DNA of 64,000 bases, from positions 4,007,501 to 4,071,500 of the forward strand of contig NZ_CP012945.1 of the NCBI RefSeq assembly GCF_001402915.1. The letters are read 5' to 3'. Positions 9,288-19,020 of the stretch are shown here, piece by piece (position 1 is the stretch's first letter; each line of letters begins with the position of its first letter). The notes under the pieces are model-generated. The model saw nothing but the letters and a program-made list of their open reading frames with translations, made no database searches and was not told the DNA's origin. The translations under genes and the position numbers were made by a program. This stretch comes from Devosia sp. A16. Lineage in GTDB: Bacteria > Pseudomonadota > Alphaproteobacteria > Rhizobiales > Devosiaceae.

Positions 9288-10538
9288 CTATGATCGTACC
9301 TTCAGAGAAGCTGGCCACCCCCATGTTCGGAGCTGAAGTAGGCGGCGTGCGGCGAGGCAAGCAGAAATGTTCATTAAGGTAGCGGATGTGGCCGTAGCAA
9401 ACGCGGCTCCGATCGCACCGTAGCGAGGCACTAGCAGCAGGTTGAGGAGCAGGTTCAACCCAGAAAATGCAAACATCAGTAAGATGTAGAGCCGCTCAGA
9501 TCCCAGAATCATCAAGCTCAGTGCTGCCGGGCCACACGCTGCAACTGCAATTTGCATAGAAACTAGAATCGCTGCGGGCAAGTAGGCCGAAGCGTAGTCG
9601 GGCCCGAACACTAGTACCATCAGGTCCTTGCCGACAACCCAGAAGGCGACTGCGCCGATCAGGGTGGCTGCCGTAGAGAGTGCGGCGCTGCGCTGGCACA
9701 ACTGGGACACGGCTTCAATATCGCCGGAAGCATATGTGCTGACGATGCGAGGTGCCAAGACCATGTCCAGGACAGAAATGCCAATCGCAGCCGCAGAGGA
9801 AATAAGTACTGCCAAACGGTAGTTCGCCACCGAGGTGGCGTCTGAAAGGGCGCCAATTAGCAAGATGTCCAAATACTGGCTAAGCGCCCAGCCGACACTC
9901 ACTAGAACAAATACCCAGCTGCGCTGAAGATACGCAATTGATAGCCAAGGCCCGCGCAAAATGTTGGAAGAGGGCACAAAACGGCGGTAAAGAAGAACGC
10001 AGACAACTGCATATGAAGTCAGGACCGCCAGCGCCGTCCGGTCTGCCGGCGCAAGCTGGTAGAGCAGAAAAAAAGCAAAGAGGAAAAGAACTTGTCGACC
10101 TACCATATCGAGGGCGTTCGACAAGACAACTGCGCCGTTGGATTTGCCAATCGCAACAAGTATCGCCAGGAATGATGTAAGCCCCGTGGCAACACACCAT
10201 ATGGCGACTGTCCATGCCGGCTGTGGGAACAGTAGTGCTTGAGTAAGGGCGAATGCGATACTCGCTCCCATGGCGCCAACGAAGCCCCATCGAATACCTT
10301 GCGCGACCAGGTAGCGCGCGAAGCGACCCTTCGCCCGCGGGAATCGGGCCACGGTCAAGCCCGGAATACCCAGGTGGAAAACCAGAGACAGGAAGAGCAT
10401 CAGAGCAGCGTTGCGGCTGTAGATGCCGAAGTCTTCAACGCTGACCGTGCGAGTAAGGACTATCGAAGCAACGAAGCCCAGTCCAACCTGTGCCGCCTTA
10501 ATAGCGGCGCCACTTACCAGCAACTTAGTTATGGACAT
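9288..10538 (-). CDS. Wzx-type oligosaccharide flippase (MOP superfamily)
   Basis: This 416-aa inner-membrane protein has about twelve predicted helices, beginning LLVSGAAIKAAQVGLGFVASIVLTRTVSVEDFG, a typical start of polysaccharide-biosynthesis flippases. A central LAVLISSAAAIGISVLDMVLAPRIV segment is also family-like. It would flip undecaprenyl-linked repeat units to the periplasmic side for polymerisation by the neighbouring EpsG-like protein. Its start is 3 bp from the stop of the upstream GT4 gene (10542-11687), so the two form an operon. No long cytoplasmic domains are seen. Confidence 0.85.
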   Translation of the reverse strand: MSITKLLVSGAAIKAAQVGLGFVASIVLTRTVSVEDFGIYSRNAALMLFLSLVFHLGIPGLTVARFPRAKGRFARYLVAQGIRWGFVGAMGASIAFALTQALLFPQPAWTVAIWCVATGLTSFLAILVAIGKSNGAVVLSNALDMVGRQVLFLFAFFLLYQLAPADRTALAVLTSYAVVCVLLYRRFVPSSNILRGPWLSIAYLQRSWVFVLVSVGWALSQYLDILLIGALSDATSVANYRLAVLISSAAAIGISVLDMVLAPRIVSTYASGDIEAVSQLCQRSAALSTAATLIGAVAFWVVGKDLMVLVFGPDYASAYLPAAILVSMQIAVAACGPAALSLMILGSERLYILLMFAFSGLNLLLNLLLVPRYGAIGAAFATATSATLMNISACLAARRLLQLRTWGWPASLKVRS

Positions 10539-10541
10539 GGC

Positions 10542-11687
10542 TTAGCCGTCGCGCAGATGAAGCGAAAGTATTCCGTCCCGCATCTGCTTGGCGATAGATG
10601 CGGGACTGACAGAGGCAGCAATCTCACGTGCCGCGCGGCCCATGGCAGCTAACTGCTGGCGTCTGTCGATCACTCGTTCAAGAACCTGGTCGATACTCCG
10701 AGGATTGGCCACATCGAATATGAAGCCGTTCACACCATCGAGGACGATGTCGCCGCTTACGCCGTTATACTGTGTGGTCACAGCCGGTTTTCCCGCGGCG
10801 AGAGCCTCCACGATCGACAGAGACCAATTGTCTTCCTTGGTTGGAAGCATGGCTAGGTCGCAGCTTACCAGCAACTCGAGGACTCTATTGCGTGGAACCT
10901 TTCCCAGGAGTTTGACGATGTTTGTCAGGCCCTGCTGTTCGACTAGCTGTCGCAGTTCGCTAGCCAGGGGCCCTTCACCGACCACGCTAAGTAAAAAGGC
11001 CTCCTTGCTGGGGCTGCGTCCGACGGCCTCGATAAGCTCACGGAGCCCCTTCCTATCGATGAGCTGCGCGGCAACGAACATGTGGAGTTTTGCACTGCGT
11101 TGTTCGATTGCGGTAAGCTCGAAGAAGGACTCGTGGCAGGTGTAGTTGCGGGGCGAGAGTATGGGAGAGGAGAAACCAAGCGCCTGAAGTAGCGCCCGGG
11201 TCTCCTTGCCGTTGATAAAGTACCCTGATGCCAGTCGGCTGAGCGCACGATAAACGGCTCGCCGGGGCCACGAGTTTTTGCGCTCCGTCCATCGCGTACG
11301 CTCATAAGATGTTATCACACGTGTGCGTGGTCTGAGCATCTTTAGCAGGAAGCCATGGATCGCCCAGCGGCCAAATCCTTCAGCAATTACGACATCCGGT
11401 TTCCGGCTAAGTAGCCACCACAACAGCTGCCAACTGAAATGAAGTTCAAATCGTGGTTCACCGTCTGAATTGAGCAGCCTGAGCAGCGGTCGCCCGGGTA
11501 GAACGGCAAGCGTCCCGTGGCTGCGATAAGCCTCTAGATCGGCTTCCGACAAGGCGGCTGTGTTGCTTGTAAGTAGAGTAAGATCACCAAAGGGCGCGCA
11601 TTCGCGGGCCAAGTGCTTCATCGTGCACAGCCGATAGTCGGCTACTTGGTGCGCGAGATAGACGATCGAAAGTCGCCTGTCACCCAT
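10542..11687 (-). CDS. GT4-family glycosyltransferase
   Basis: This 381-aa GT-B glycosyltransferase has a C-terminal Glycos_transf_1 domain: MFVAAQLIDRKGLRELIEA, then VVGEGPLASELRQL and the donor site LPTKEDNWSLSIVEALAAGKP, followed by GVNGFIFDV. The N-terminal half is more divergent, as is usual for the acceptor domain. The start MGDRRLSIVYLAHQVADYR fits a GT-B first beta strand. It lies directly upstream of the flippase in one operon and probably adds one sugar of the repeat unit. Donor sugar and linkage are unknown. Confidence 0.87.
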   Translation of the reverse strand: MGDRRLSIVYLAHQVADYRLCTMKHLARECAPFGDLTLLTSNTAALSEADLEAYRSHGTLAVLPGRPLLRLLNSDGEPRFELHFSWQLLWWLLSRKPDVVIAEGFGRWAIHGFLLKMLRPRTRVITSYERTRWTERKNSWPRRAVYRALSRLASGYFINGKETRALLQALGFSSPILSPRNYTCHESFFELTAIEQRSAKLHMFVAAQLIDRKGLRELIEAVGRSPSKEAFLLSVVGEGPLASELRQLVEQQGLTNIVKLLGKVPRNRVLELLVSCDLAMLPTKEDNWSLSIVEALAAGKPAVTTQYNGVSGDIVLDGVNGFIFDVANPRSIDQVLERVIDRRQQLAAMGRAAREIAASVSPASIAKQMRDGILSLHLRDG

Positions 11688-11931
11688 CGGTCAACTCCTG
11701 CCCGTGAAGTCTGCACGAGCGCCGACCTCCACTAATTCCAAGCCCATTCGCGCCTCCAGACGCTCACTCGTAGGCACAACCTGCTGGCTCAACAACGTGA
11801 CCCTCGAGGGCCGTGAGGCTCAACGATCTCAGGGGCGCATTGTCCTGTCGAGAGGTAGCCGTGCGGGCGATTGCTGCGGCGTCGCTCACCGTGGGAGTGT
11901 CTGCCCGTGTCGCGATGGGCAGCCGCATAAC
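11688..11931. other. 244-bp gap without a recognised gene
   Basis: The gap lies between the start of a GT4 gene and the stop of the WecG-type gene, all on the minus strand. It should carry the promoter of the GT4-flippase operon. Open frames here have no family character. I see no clear hairpin terminator. Confidence 0.4.
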
Positions 11932-12732
11932 CTATCCGTAGCGCAGGTCCTGGCTCGGCACCCGCTCTGCTTCGGGATGCAGCAAACCCAGTTTCTGCCG
12001 CGCCAGCAGGGTGAGATAGAGAGGGTTCAGCAGCAGATAGCGCTTCCAAAGTCGCTTCGGCTCCTGCACCAGGCGGAACACCCATTCCAGACCGGCGGAC
12101 TGGACCCACTGCGGCGCCCGCGATAACCGGCCGGCATAATAGTCATAGGCCGCCCCGACCGCGATGGTTGGCCGAGAGAGCGCGTCGGCATGCTCGTAGG
12201 CAAACACCTCCTGTCTGGGACAGCCCAGTCCGACCAGCACGATATCGGCACCGGAGGCACGAATGCGCTGGTCGAGCTCGCGGCTCTCGCTCTCGCTCAA
12301 TTGGCGGAAAGCGGAAGGCTCGGCGCCGGCGATACGCAGGTTCGGGAGCTCTGATGCGAGGCGTGAGCGCATCGCATCGAGAGTCTCGGTGCGACTGCCG
12401 AACAGAAAGACCGACAGTCCAAGCTCGGCCGCCCGTCTGAAAATCGCGATCGTCAGCTGCGGGCCTGTGACACGGTCGGGGAGTACTTCTCCATGGATCC
12501 ACCGCAGCGCCCAGCGTACGGGTTGCCCATCGGGAACGACGAGGCCAAAGCGATTGAGACGATAGCGGTGTTCGGGATCGAGCACTCCCGTCATCACCCC
12601 ATGGACGGCAAGCGCGCTTACCGCCAGCGGCTGCCTGGCCTGAGCCGCCTCGATGACCTGAGCGGTAGCGCCCTCGTAGTCGACGACGCTGATCCCGACG
12701 CCGAGAATGTCGCGCTTGCCTCGCTGGATCAT
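11932..12732 (-). CDS. WecG/TagA/CpsF-family glycosyltransferase (GT26)
   Basis: This 266-aa protein matches the family along its length. It has [38 protein letters not shown] with the catalytic-type Asp in [31 protein letters not shown] and a basic amphipathic C-terminus ([16 protein letters not shown]) that in known members docks on the membrane. Members transfer an N-acetylmannosamine- or glucuronate-type sugar to a polyprenyl-linked acceptor on the cytoplasmic face. The start is the ATG at 12732, which overlaps the stop of the epimerase gene (ATGA), so expression is coupled to the epimerase, possibly the donor of its nucleotide sugar. The exact sugar is not known. Confidence 0.88.
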   Translation of the reverse strand: MIQRGKRDILGVGISVVDYEGATAQVIEAAQARQPLAVSALAVHGVMTGVLDPEHRYRLNRFGLVVPDGQPVRWALRWIHGEVLPDRVTGPQLTIAIFRRAAELGLSVFLFGSRTETLDAMRSRLASELPNLRIAGAEPSAFRQLSESESRELDQRIRASGADIVLVGLGCPRQEVFAYEHADALSRPTIAVGAAYDYYAGRLSRAPQWVQSAGLEWVFRLVQEPKRLWKRYLLLNPLYLTLLARQKLGLLHPEAERVPSQDLRYG

Positions 12733-13802
12733 GCGTCCATCAGCCAGCGCCCGCGGCCCATCTCGTGGATGTCCTCCAGCGTCGCATGGAGGTCGTAGCT
12801 GAGCCGATATCCCGGATAGTCGTCTTCGAAGCGCGACATGTCGCTGATCCACCACATATGATCGCCGATGCGGTTCTGCTCCGAGTAGCTGACGTTAAGC
12901 TTTCGACCCGCAATAGTCTGGCAAAGTTCGATGGCCTCGAGCATCGAACAATTGGCAGTGCGGCCGCCTCCGACGTTGTAGACCTTGCCCGAGCCTGGCG
13001 CCTGGGCAAACCGCCAGAGCGCCTGCACCAGATCGTGTGAGTGGATGTTGTCCCGCACCTGTTTGCCGCCATATCCGAAAATCGTATAGGGCCGGCCGGT
13101 GACGGTGCACTTCATCAGGTAGGCCAGAAAGCCGTGCAGCTCCGTGCTCGAGTGGCCGCCGCCGGTGAGGCAGCCGCCACGGAAGCAGCCGGTCTTCATG
13201 TCGAAGTAACGCCCATATTCCTGCACCAATGCATCGGCCGAGAGCTTGGATACCCCGAACAGGCTGTGCGTCGACTGGTCGATGCTCATGCTCTCGTCGA
13301 TACCGTGCGCGAAGTAGGGATGCTCGGCGGCAACTTCCAGCCGTGTCTCATGTTCGACGAGAGGCAGCCGATTGGGGGTGTCGCCATAAACCTTGTTGGT
13401 CGACATGTAGAGGAAGGCCGCCTCCGGTGCGTGATGGCGTGTCGCCTCGAGCATATTGAGGGTGCCCAGCGCATTGACGCCGAAATCCGTGAATGGCTCG
13501 CGAGCGGCCCAGTCGTGCGAGGGTTGCGCAGCGGCGTGCAGCACCATCATCACGTCATTGCCAAGATCGGCAAACAGCGCGTTCAGCCCGTCCTTGTCTC
13601 GAACGTCCACGCTACGGTGCTGATAGCGACTGTGCTGCCGGCGGAGCTCGTCAACGCGCCACGAGGTGGAGGCTTCCGGACCGAAGAAGTAGGACCGCAT
13701 GTCATTGTCAACGCCGACAACGTCGAGGCCCTGTGACACCAGAAACGTGACAGCCTCGGACCCGATCAGCCCGCCAGCGCCAGTAACGACTGCTATGCTC
13801 AT
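12729..13802 (-). CDS. Extended-SDR nucleotide-sugar epimerase/dehydratase with Phe at the catalytic Tyr position
   Basis: This 357-aa NAD-dependent enzyme resembles CDP-paratose/CDP-tyvelose 2-epimerase relatives. It has TGAGGLIG (7-14) for NAD binding, [19 protein letters not shown] (134-141) and [16 protein letters not shown]. The usual YxxxK pair reads FGVSK here, with Phe182 and Lys186. C2-epimerases of this branch work by transient oxidation at the sugar, and most extended SDRs need that Tyr as base. I recall related proteins with the same FGVSK, so this is probably a subfamily trait rather than damage. It is coupled by ATGA to the WecG-like gene and probably prepares its donor. The substrate is unknown. 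Confidence 0.82.
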   Translation of the reverse strand: MSIAVVTGAGGLIGSEAVTFLVSQGLDVVGVDNDMRSYFFGPEASTSWRVDELRRQHSRYQHRSVDVRDKDGLNALFADLGNDVMMVLHAAAQPSHDWAAREPFTDFGVNALGTLNMLEATRHHAPEAAFLYMSTNKVYGDTPNRLPLVEHETRLEVAAEHPYFAHGIDESMSIDQSTHSLFGVSKLSADALVQEYGRYFDMKTGCFRGGCLTGGGHSSTELHGFLAYLMKCTVTGRPYTIFGYGGKQVRDNIHSHDLVQALWRFAQAPGSGKVYNVGGGRTANCSMLEAIELCQTIAGRKLNVSYSEQNRIGDHMWWISDMSRFEDDYPGYRLSYDLHATLEDIHEMGRGRWLMDA

Positions 13803-14087
13803 TTGAATTCGCGTCCGTTCGACTTTAAGACTGTCAACGATGTTCTTCTTCCAGGCCCGGCTGCGACATCCCTGGCGCGGGGATCAGGGAGAAAAGGCTC
13901 CCTGATCCCCATTGTATGTTCGCGACAAGGCGAACAGGAAGTCGCTAAAGCAATTGTGACTCATAAGCCGGCATGCTTGCACGTCATTTGCTCCAGTATC
14001 GTGAATCGCGGGGCTGGCTGACCTAATTGCTTGGCAAGAAGACACAGCGTCATCAGTAACCTGACGAGGTCGCTGAACTCGAAAACT
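13803..14087. other. 285-bp gap upstream of the epimerase operon
   Basis: This gap separates the stop of the 1253-aa Sel1 gene from the epimerase start, both on the minus strand. It holds a strong inverted repeat (13879-13910) and must carry the promoter of the epimerase-WecG operon. I see no gene in it. Confidence 0.5.
13879..13910 (-). terminator. Perfect 13-bp hairpin downstream of the 1253-aa Sel1 gene
   Basis: GGGGATCAGGGAG at 13879-13891 pairs perfectly with 13898-13910 around the 6-nt loop AAAAGG. It is 177 bp beyond the Sel1 gene stop and about 75 bp before the next start. No T-tract follows on either strand, so it may protect an mRNA end or pause transcription rather than act as a classical intrinsic terminator. 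Confidence 0.5.
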
Positions 14088-17000
14088 CTAGGGCGAGGGG
14101 GGGTGGCGAAGGGCATCGGTGATCACCTGGCTCGACGCCTCCGACATGGGCCCCGCGAGGCAGGTTTCCTCCTGTCCCACTCCGGCGCACAACGTCCTGA
14201 TCGCGCGAATGGTTTTCCTGGTGAGTTGTCCCGAGGGCGCTTCGTCGATGAGCAGGCCTCGGTTGACCAGTGCCGACTGGAGCAGAAAGACATAGGCGTT
14301 CTCGTTCAAAGTCCGCATCTCCAGCAGCACCTGTGCCTGGGTGGCGGGCTGCAGCAGCATGAAGTCCCGGGCCAGGTCTTCTGGCGAGCGGGGCAACCCG
14401 CTCACGCCGACGCTGAGCATCAGCCGTTCGGCAATCGCTTGCTGGGCTGGCAGGTGCGCCGCAACCGCGTCGTACACACGCCGCGCTTCCGCCGGCTGCG
14501 CCGGCAGACCAGCTGCGCCTCTGCGATAGAGCTTGACCAACGCCAGGCCCGCGTCAGCGTTTCCTCGCCCGACAGCAAGCTCCAGCACTGCCGCTGCGGC
14601 CGCCCCGTCGGGGAGAATGCCGCGACCAGCCACCAGCGCTTCTGCAAGCAGGACCGCGGCGCCCGGAACATTCGCGGAAGCTGCCTGTCTCAGCAACGCG
14701 ATACCAGGATTGAGCTCGTTCGCCGCGACAGGTTGGTCGAGATAGTCGTCCGCGAGCGCCAACAGCGGTCGCTCGTTGCCTGCCGTCGCGGCGCGCAGGA
14801 GATACCCGGCTGCGCGTGGCAGATCCTGGGGCACGACCTCTCCGCTCCGGAATAGTTCCCCTAGCCGGACCAACGAGGCAACGTCGCCGGCGTCCGCCGC
14901 ACGAGACAGGTAGCCGAGGCCACGTTTTACGTCCGCGGCGACTCCCCTGCCGGTGACGAAGGCATCGCCCAGTTCCGCAAGGACTGCAGGTGGCGGAAGC
15001 CTTGTCCACCGATCGAAGTATCCTGCCGCGCCCATCAGATCTCGAGGCACTATCTTGCCCAGGAACAGGATGTTCGCCAGCCGCTCTGCCGCTTCCTCAG
15101 GGTATGATGGCAGGGCAGCCTGATAGTAGTGCAGGGCGCGTTCGCCGTCCGTGCTAACGCCATTGCCGTCGCGGTACGCATCGCCAAGTATCAGGTTGGC
15201 TTCATCGGGAACGCCCGAGGGCGCGCGTTCGTAATAGGACTCCGCTTTGGCGAGATCGCGGCTCGTTCCCCGCCCGTAGAAGAAGATATCTCCCAACCGA
15301 GCGGCGGCTTCAGTCTGGCCATGCTGGAGCGCAGCCTCATAGTATTTGCGTGCCTTCGCCTCGTCTCCCGCCTGGCCCTGGAAATAATCGGCGATCTCGA
15401 GCAACGCCCGCTCCGGAACGCCTTCGGGGGAGCGCTCATAAAGTGCGGCCGCCTTGCCGATGTCCCTCGGGACGACCGATCCCGCGAAGTAGAGCTCGGC
15501 CATTCGGGCAGCAGCTTCGCTAACCCCGGCCTCGTCGGCCATCGCGTAGTAGGCCAGCGCCTTGTGTCCATCTGGGGTTCCCGCAGCGCCATCGCGGTAC
15601 ACGTCGCCCGCCGCGAGCAACGCACGCAAGGGAACCGCGCCTGCCGCCTCGTAGAATCTCGTCGCCTGCACAGGATCGGCCGGCAGCAGCTTGCCGTCGA
15701 AGTAAAGGTCGCCGAGCAGTTGGTTGGCCGCGACGTCGCCTGCCGCGACCGCCCTCTGGTAGTATTGTGCAGCGCGCGAGCCGCTCACCTGGACATTGTT
15801 GCCATCGCGATATGCGTTGCCCAAAGCGACCAGCGTCTCCGCCGGTATCCCGTCCGGCTGTTGATCGAAATACTGTTCTGCTTTCGCCGGATCGCTCGGC
15901 CCCAGCGCTTGTGAAAGATAGAGGGCGCCAAGCCGTCCGGCAGCATCGCGATTACCCTGAGCAAGCGATCGTTCGTAGAGTTCGACCGCTTGGGACAGCA
16001 GGGTTGCCCCGCCCTGCGAGGCGAGCGCATCGGCGATCGGAAGCAAGGCTCGGGACGGTATTCCGGAAGACGCTCGCTCGTAGTACGAGGCGGCGCGCAG
16101 CATGTCGGGGGTACCGAGGACGCCGTCGAAGTACATGTCGCCGAGGTGGCCGGCTGCCTCTCCGATGCCGGCTGAAAGGGCCTTCTCATAGAGGGCTGCA
16201 GCTGCGGCCGGCTGGCGCGCCTGCTGAAGCTCGCCGGCCAGCAGGTATCCTCTTGCCTCGCCAAGCTCGGCGGCGCGAACGAAGGCCGCGGCGGCCTCGT
16301 CCGCCGCCTGCGGATCGCTGCTGAGGGCGGTACCAAGCTTGAGGCCGGCGACTGCGACGCCGCCGCCCAGTGCACGCCGGTAGTACTCGAGTGCTGCCCG
16401 CCGGTCCACCGCCACGCCGATGCCGTCGAGACGGGCATCGCCCAGCTTGAGCAGGGTCAGGGCCGGCACGGTTGAGCCCGCCAGCTGATAGAACCGCTCT
16501 GCGGCGGCGATGTCGCGAGCGACCAGCTTGCCCTCGAAGTATATGTCGCCCAGCCGGACTGCAGCATCATATTGTCCAGCCTGGTAGGCACGCTGGTAGA
16601 GTCCTACGATGGCCTGTCCCTGTCGATCCGCCTCCTTCTGGGCTGCCATCGCATCGGCAACCGGCAGCGCCTTCGCGAGCGGCACCTCGTCGGGGGAATA
16701 CAGATAATACCGCGCTGCGCCGGCGATATCATCCTGTTCGACAAGCAACTGGCCGATGCGAGCGGCAGCCTCCGTCGATCCGAGCGCGAATGCAGCAACA
16801 TAGTTGTCAAGCGCAGCAGCAGAGTCGGGGGCCGTTGCCGGGTGAGCAGCGTAGAGGTCGCCGAGCCGGAGCCCCGCGTCTGCATCGCCCTGGGCCAGCG
16901 CCTCCTGATATGCATGCACTGCGGCCGCCAGCTCGTTGCCTCTGTCGCGCTGCAGATCGCCGATGCGCAACCATGCTGCCGCGCTCCCCGCGTCGGCGGC

Positions 17001-17849
17001 CAGTTGATAGCTCGCGATCGCCTCGTCGAGATCCGGAACGCCTATCTGGCCGTCGCGATATAGATCGCCCAACGTCAGCGCAGCGTCGGGGTTGATACCG
17101 GCCGCGGCTTTCAAAGCTGCCACGGCACCGCCGGCATCGCCCGAGTCCAGCTGCAACAAGGCAAGGGCTACCACCGCCGATTGACTGCCCGCGTCGGCGG
17201 CCTGCAGCAAATGAGATCTCGCCGAGCCGACATCGCGCGGCACCAGGCGGCCTTCTTCAAGCAGCTTGGCGAGCTTCAGGTGTCCGTCCGCCAAGCCGGC
17301 GGCTGCGGCTTCCGAATAGTTCGCTGTCGCCCTCGCGCCGTCGTTGGCGGTGACGAAGAAGTCGCCAAGCCGCAACGCAGCCTCGGCAGCGCCACGTGAA
17401 CGAGCGTCCTCATAGTAGGCCGTTGCTGCCGCTGCACTGCTCGCATTTCCGGCCGCTCGTTTCATGTCGCCCAGTTTGAGGGCTGCCTCAGCGCTACCCA
17501 GGTCGAAAGCCAGCAAGTAGGCGGCTTCCCCGCGTCCTAGGTCGCGATCCACCAGCACGCCAGCCGTGAAGACGTCGCCCACGTGCAGGGCCGCTTCCAC
17601 ATCACCGTCTTGGGCCGCGAGGGCCTCGAGCGCGTCGAGAGCTTCACAGCGCTCTGTTCCAGCCGTGCTGGCCGCCAGGGCGTCCACCAGTTCCGAACGG
17701 GAGGGTAGCGGCTCCTCGGCGGCCGCAGCGATGCATCGTGGGCGCAGAGAACTCGGATCGGGCGCCTCGGCGGATCGCGCTGACGTCATCAGCGGCAGCA
17801 TGATCATGCTGAAACCGACCGCAAGGCGAACCCACCAAAACTGGATCAT
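14088..17849 (-). CDS. Very large exported Sel1-repeat protein, 1253 aa
   Basis: A signal peptide is visible (hydrophobic residues about 8-27 ending ARSAEA), followed by about 30 Sel1-like/TPR repeats of 33-40 residues of the form A-x-LGD-x-Y-x-D-G-x-x-G-x-P-D-x-x-x-A-x-x-Y-Y-x-x-A. The spacing is looser than in the 706-aa protein, and many units carry LGD or IGD. The last 130 residues, with LRSPEDLARDF-like helices and a QVLLEMRTLNENAY segment then a Cys pair (LCAGVGQEETC), look like a separate end domain. It is far longer than AlgK-type lipoproteins and nearer the solenoid part of PelB or BcsC, but no beta-barrel follows. It is divergent from the UDP-xylose pathway genes. I infer a periplasmic scaffold for glycan synthesis or export. 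Confidence 0.82.
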   Translation of the reverse strand: MIQFWWVRLAVGFSMIMLPLMTSARSAEAPDPSSLRPRCIAAAAEEPLPSRSELVDALAASTAGTERCEALDALEALAAQDGDVEAALHVGDVFTAGVLVDRDLGRGEAAYLLAFDLGSAEAALKLGDMKRAAGNASSAAAATAYYEDARSRGAAEAALRLGDFFVTANDGARATANYSEAAAAGLADGHLKLAKLLEEGRLVPRDVGSARSHLLQAADAGSQSAVVALALLQLDSGDAGGAVAALKAAAGINPDAALTLGDLYRDGQIGVPDLDEAIASYQLAADAGSAAAWLRIGDLQRDRGNELAAAVHAYQEALAQGDADAGLRLGDLYAAHPATAPDSAAALDNYVAAFALGSTEAAARIGQLLVEQDDIAGAARYYLYSPDEVPLAKALPVADAMAAQKEADRQGQAIVGLYQRAYQAGQYDAAVRLGDIYFEGKLVARDIAAAERFYQLAGSTVPALTLLKLGDARLDGIGVAVDRRAALEYYRRALGGGVAVAGLKLGTALSSDPQAADEAAAAFVRAAELGEARGYLLAGELQQARQPAAAAALYEKALSAGIGEAAGHLGDMYFDGVLGTPDMLRAASYYERASSGIPSRALLPIADALASQGGATLLSQAVELYERSLAQGNRDAAGRLGALYLSQALGPSDPAKAEQYFDQQPDGIPAETLVALGNAYRDGNNVQVSGSRAAQYYQRAVAAGDVAANQLLGDLYFDGKLLPADPVQATRFYEAAGAVPLRALLAAGDVYRDGAAGTPDGHKALAYYAMADEAGVSEAAARMAELYFAGSVVPRDIGKAAALYERSPEGVPERALLEIADYFQGQAGDEAKARKYYEAALQHGQTEAAARLGDIFFYGRGTSRDLAKAESYYERAPSGVPDEANLILGDAYRDGNGVSTDGERALHYYQAALPSYPEEAAERLANILFLGKIVPRDLMGAAGYFDRWTRLPPPAVLAELGDAFVTGRGVAADVKRGLGYLSRAADAGDVASLVRLGELFRSGEVVPQDLPRAAGYLLRAATAGNERPLLALADDYLDQPVAANELNPGIALLRQAASANVPGAAVLLAEALVAGRGILPDGAAAAAVLELAVGRGNADAGLALVKLYRRGAAGLPAQPAEARRVYDAVAAHLPAQQAIAERLMLSVGVSGLPRSPEDLARDFMLLQPATQAQVLLEMRTLNENAYVFLLQSALVNRGLLIDEAPSGQLTRKTIRAIRTLCAGVGQEETCLAGPMSEASSQVITDALRHPPSP

Positions 17850-18064
17850 AGGACACCCGACCTACTCGCTCAACACCAGCCTATCAGACCGCAATTCCAG
17901 TTCAACGTACCGCGCAGGCTATTCCGCCTGCCGATGTGACTGTAGCCAGCCGCCCGGCTATCACGCTGCCGCCGTTATCCATGCCGTGCAGTTGCGTGAG
18001 CGCTTGCCATGTGGATGTACTAAGCATTTGCTGAAGTGATGGCTTCTGTACTGGCGGAGGATTT
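17850..18064. other. 215-bp divergent promoter region
   Basis: The region lies between the divergent starts of the 1253-aa Sel1 gene and the UDP-glucuronate decarboxylase gene. A GGAGG ribosome-binding site lies just before the ATG at 18065. I see no clear -35/-10 pair. Confidence 0.4.
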
Positions 18065-19018
18065 ATGAGGAACAGTTCTGTGCAGCGTGTGCTGGTCACC
18101 GGCGGCGCCGGATTTCTGGGCAGCCATCTTTGCGATCGGCTCATCGCCGCCGGTCATGACGTGATCTGTGTCGACAACTTCTATACCGGCAGCAAGGACA
18201 ATATCCGCCATCTCATCGGTAACCCGCGCTTCGAGCTGCTGCGGCATGACGTGACCTTTCCGCTCTATGTCGAGGTGGACAGGATCTTCAACCTGGCGTG
18301 CCCGGCTTCCCCGATCCACTACCAGCGCGACCCGGTGCAGACCACCAAGACCAGCGTGCACGGCGCCATCAACATGCTTGGCCTCGCCAAGCGCCTCCAT
18401 GCCCGCATCCTCCAGGCCTCCACCAGCGAGGTGTATGGCGATCCCGAGGTTCACCCGCAGACCGAAGACTATTGGGGCCGGGTCAACCCGATCGGCACGC
18501 GCGCCTGTTACGACGAAGGCAAGCGTTGCGCCGAGACGCTGTTTTTCGACTATCACCGCCAGCACCGCCTCGAGATCAAGGTGATGCGCATTTTCAATAC
18601 CTACGGTCCCCGCATGCAGCCCGATGACGGTCGTGTGGTGTCGAACTTCATCGTTCAGGCCCTGAAGGGCGAGCCGATCACCATCTATGGTGACGGCAAC
18701 CAGACGCGCAGCTTCTGCTACGTCGATGATCTCATCGAGGGCATGTTGCGGCTGATGGAAACGGGTCCCGACGTGCCCGGCCCGATCAACATCGGCAACC
18801 CAGGCGAGTTCACCATGCGAGAGCTGGCCGAGATGGTGGTCCGGCAGACGGGCAGCAAATCGTCGATCGTCTATATGCCGTTGCCCTCGGACGACCCGCG
18901 TCAGCGCCGTCCGGACATCTCGCTAGCGCGTGAGAAACTCGGCTGGGCGCCCACCGTGGCGCTCGAAGAGGGAATGGCGCGCACCATCGATTATTTCCGC
19001 ACCGTGGTGGCGGCCTAG
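18065..19018 (+). CDS. uxs: UDP-glucuronate decarboxylase (UDP-xylose synthase)
   Basis: This 317-aa extended SDR converts UDP-glucuronate to UDP-xylose with bound NAD+. Motifs: [15 protein letters not shown] (12-26), [25 protein letters not shown] (a signature of this enzyme), [14 protein letters not shown], the catalytic YDEGK (Tyr149, Lys153) and [20 protein letters not shown]. The length is that of the short, soluble bacterial enzyme without a membrane anchor. A GGAGG precedes the ATG. The stop is 2 bp from the next start, so it forms an operon with the GalE-like gene. Together they can supply pentose donors for the polysaccharide locus. Confidence 0.95.
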   Translation: MRNSSVQRVLVTGGAGFLGSHLCDRLIAAGHDVICVDNFYTGSKDNIRHLIGNPRFELLRHDVTFPLYVEVDRIFNLACPASPIHYQRDPVQTTKTSVHGAINMLGLAKRLHARILQASTSEVYGDPEVHPQTEDYWGRVNPIGTRACYDEGKRCAETLFFDYHRQHRLEIKVMRIFNTYGPRMQPDDGRVVSNFIVQALKGEPITIYGDGNQTRSFCYVDDLIEGMLRLMETGPDVPGPINIGNPGEFTMRELAEMVVRQTGSKSSIVYMPLPSDDPRQRRPDISLAREKLGWAPTVALEEGMARTIDYFRTVVAA

Positions 19019-19020
19019 GC

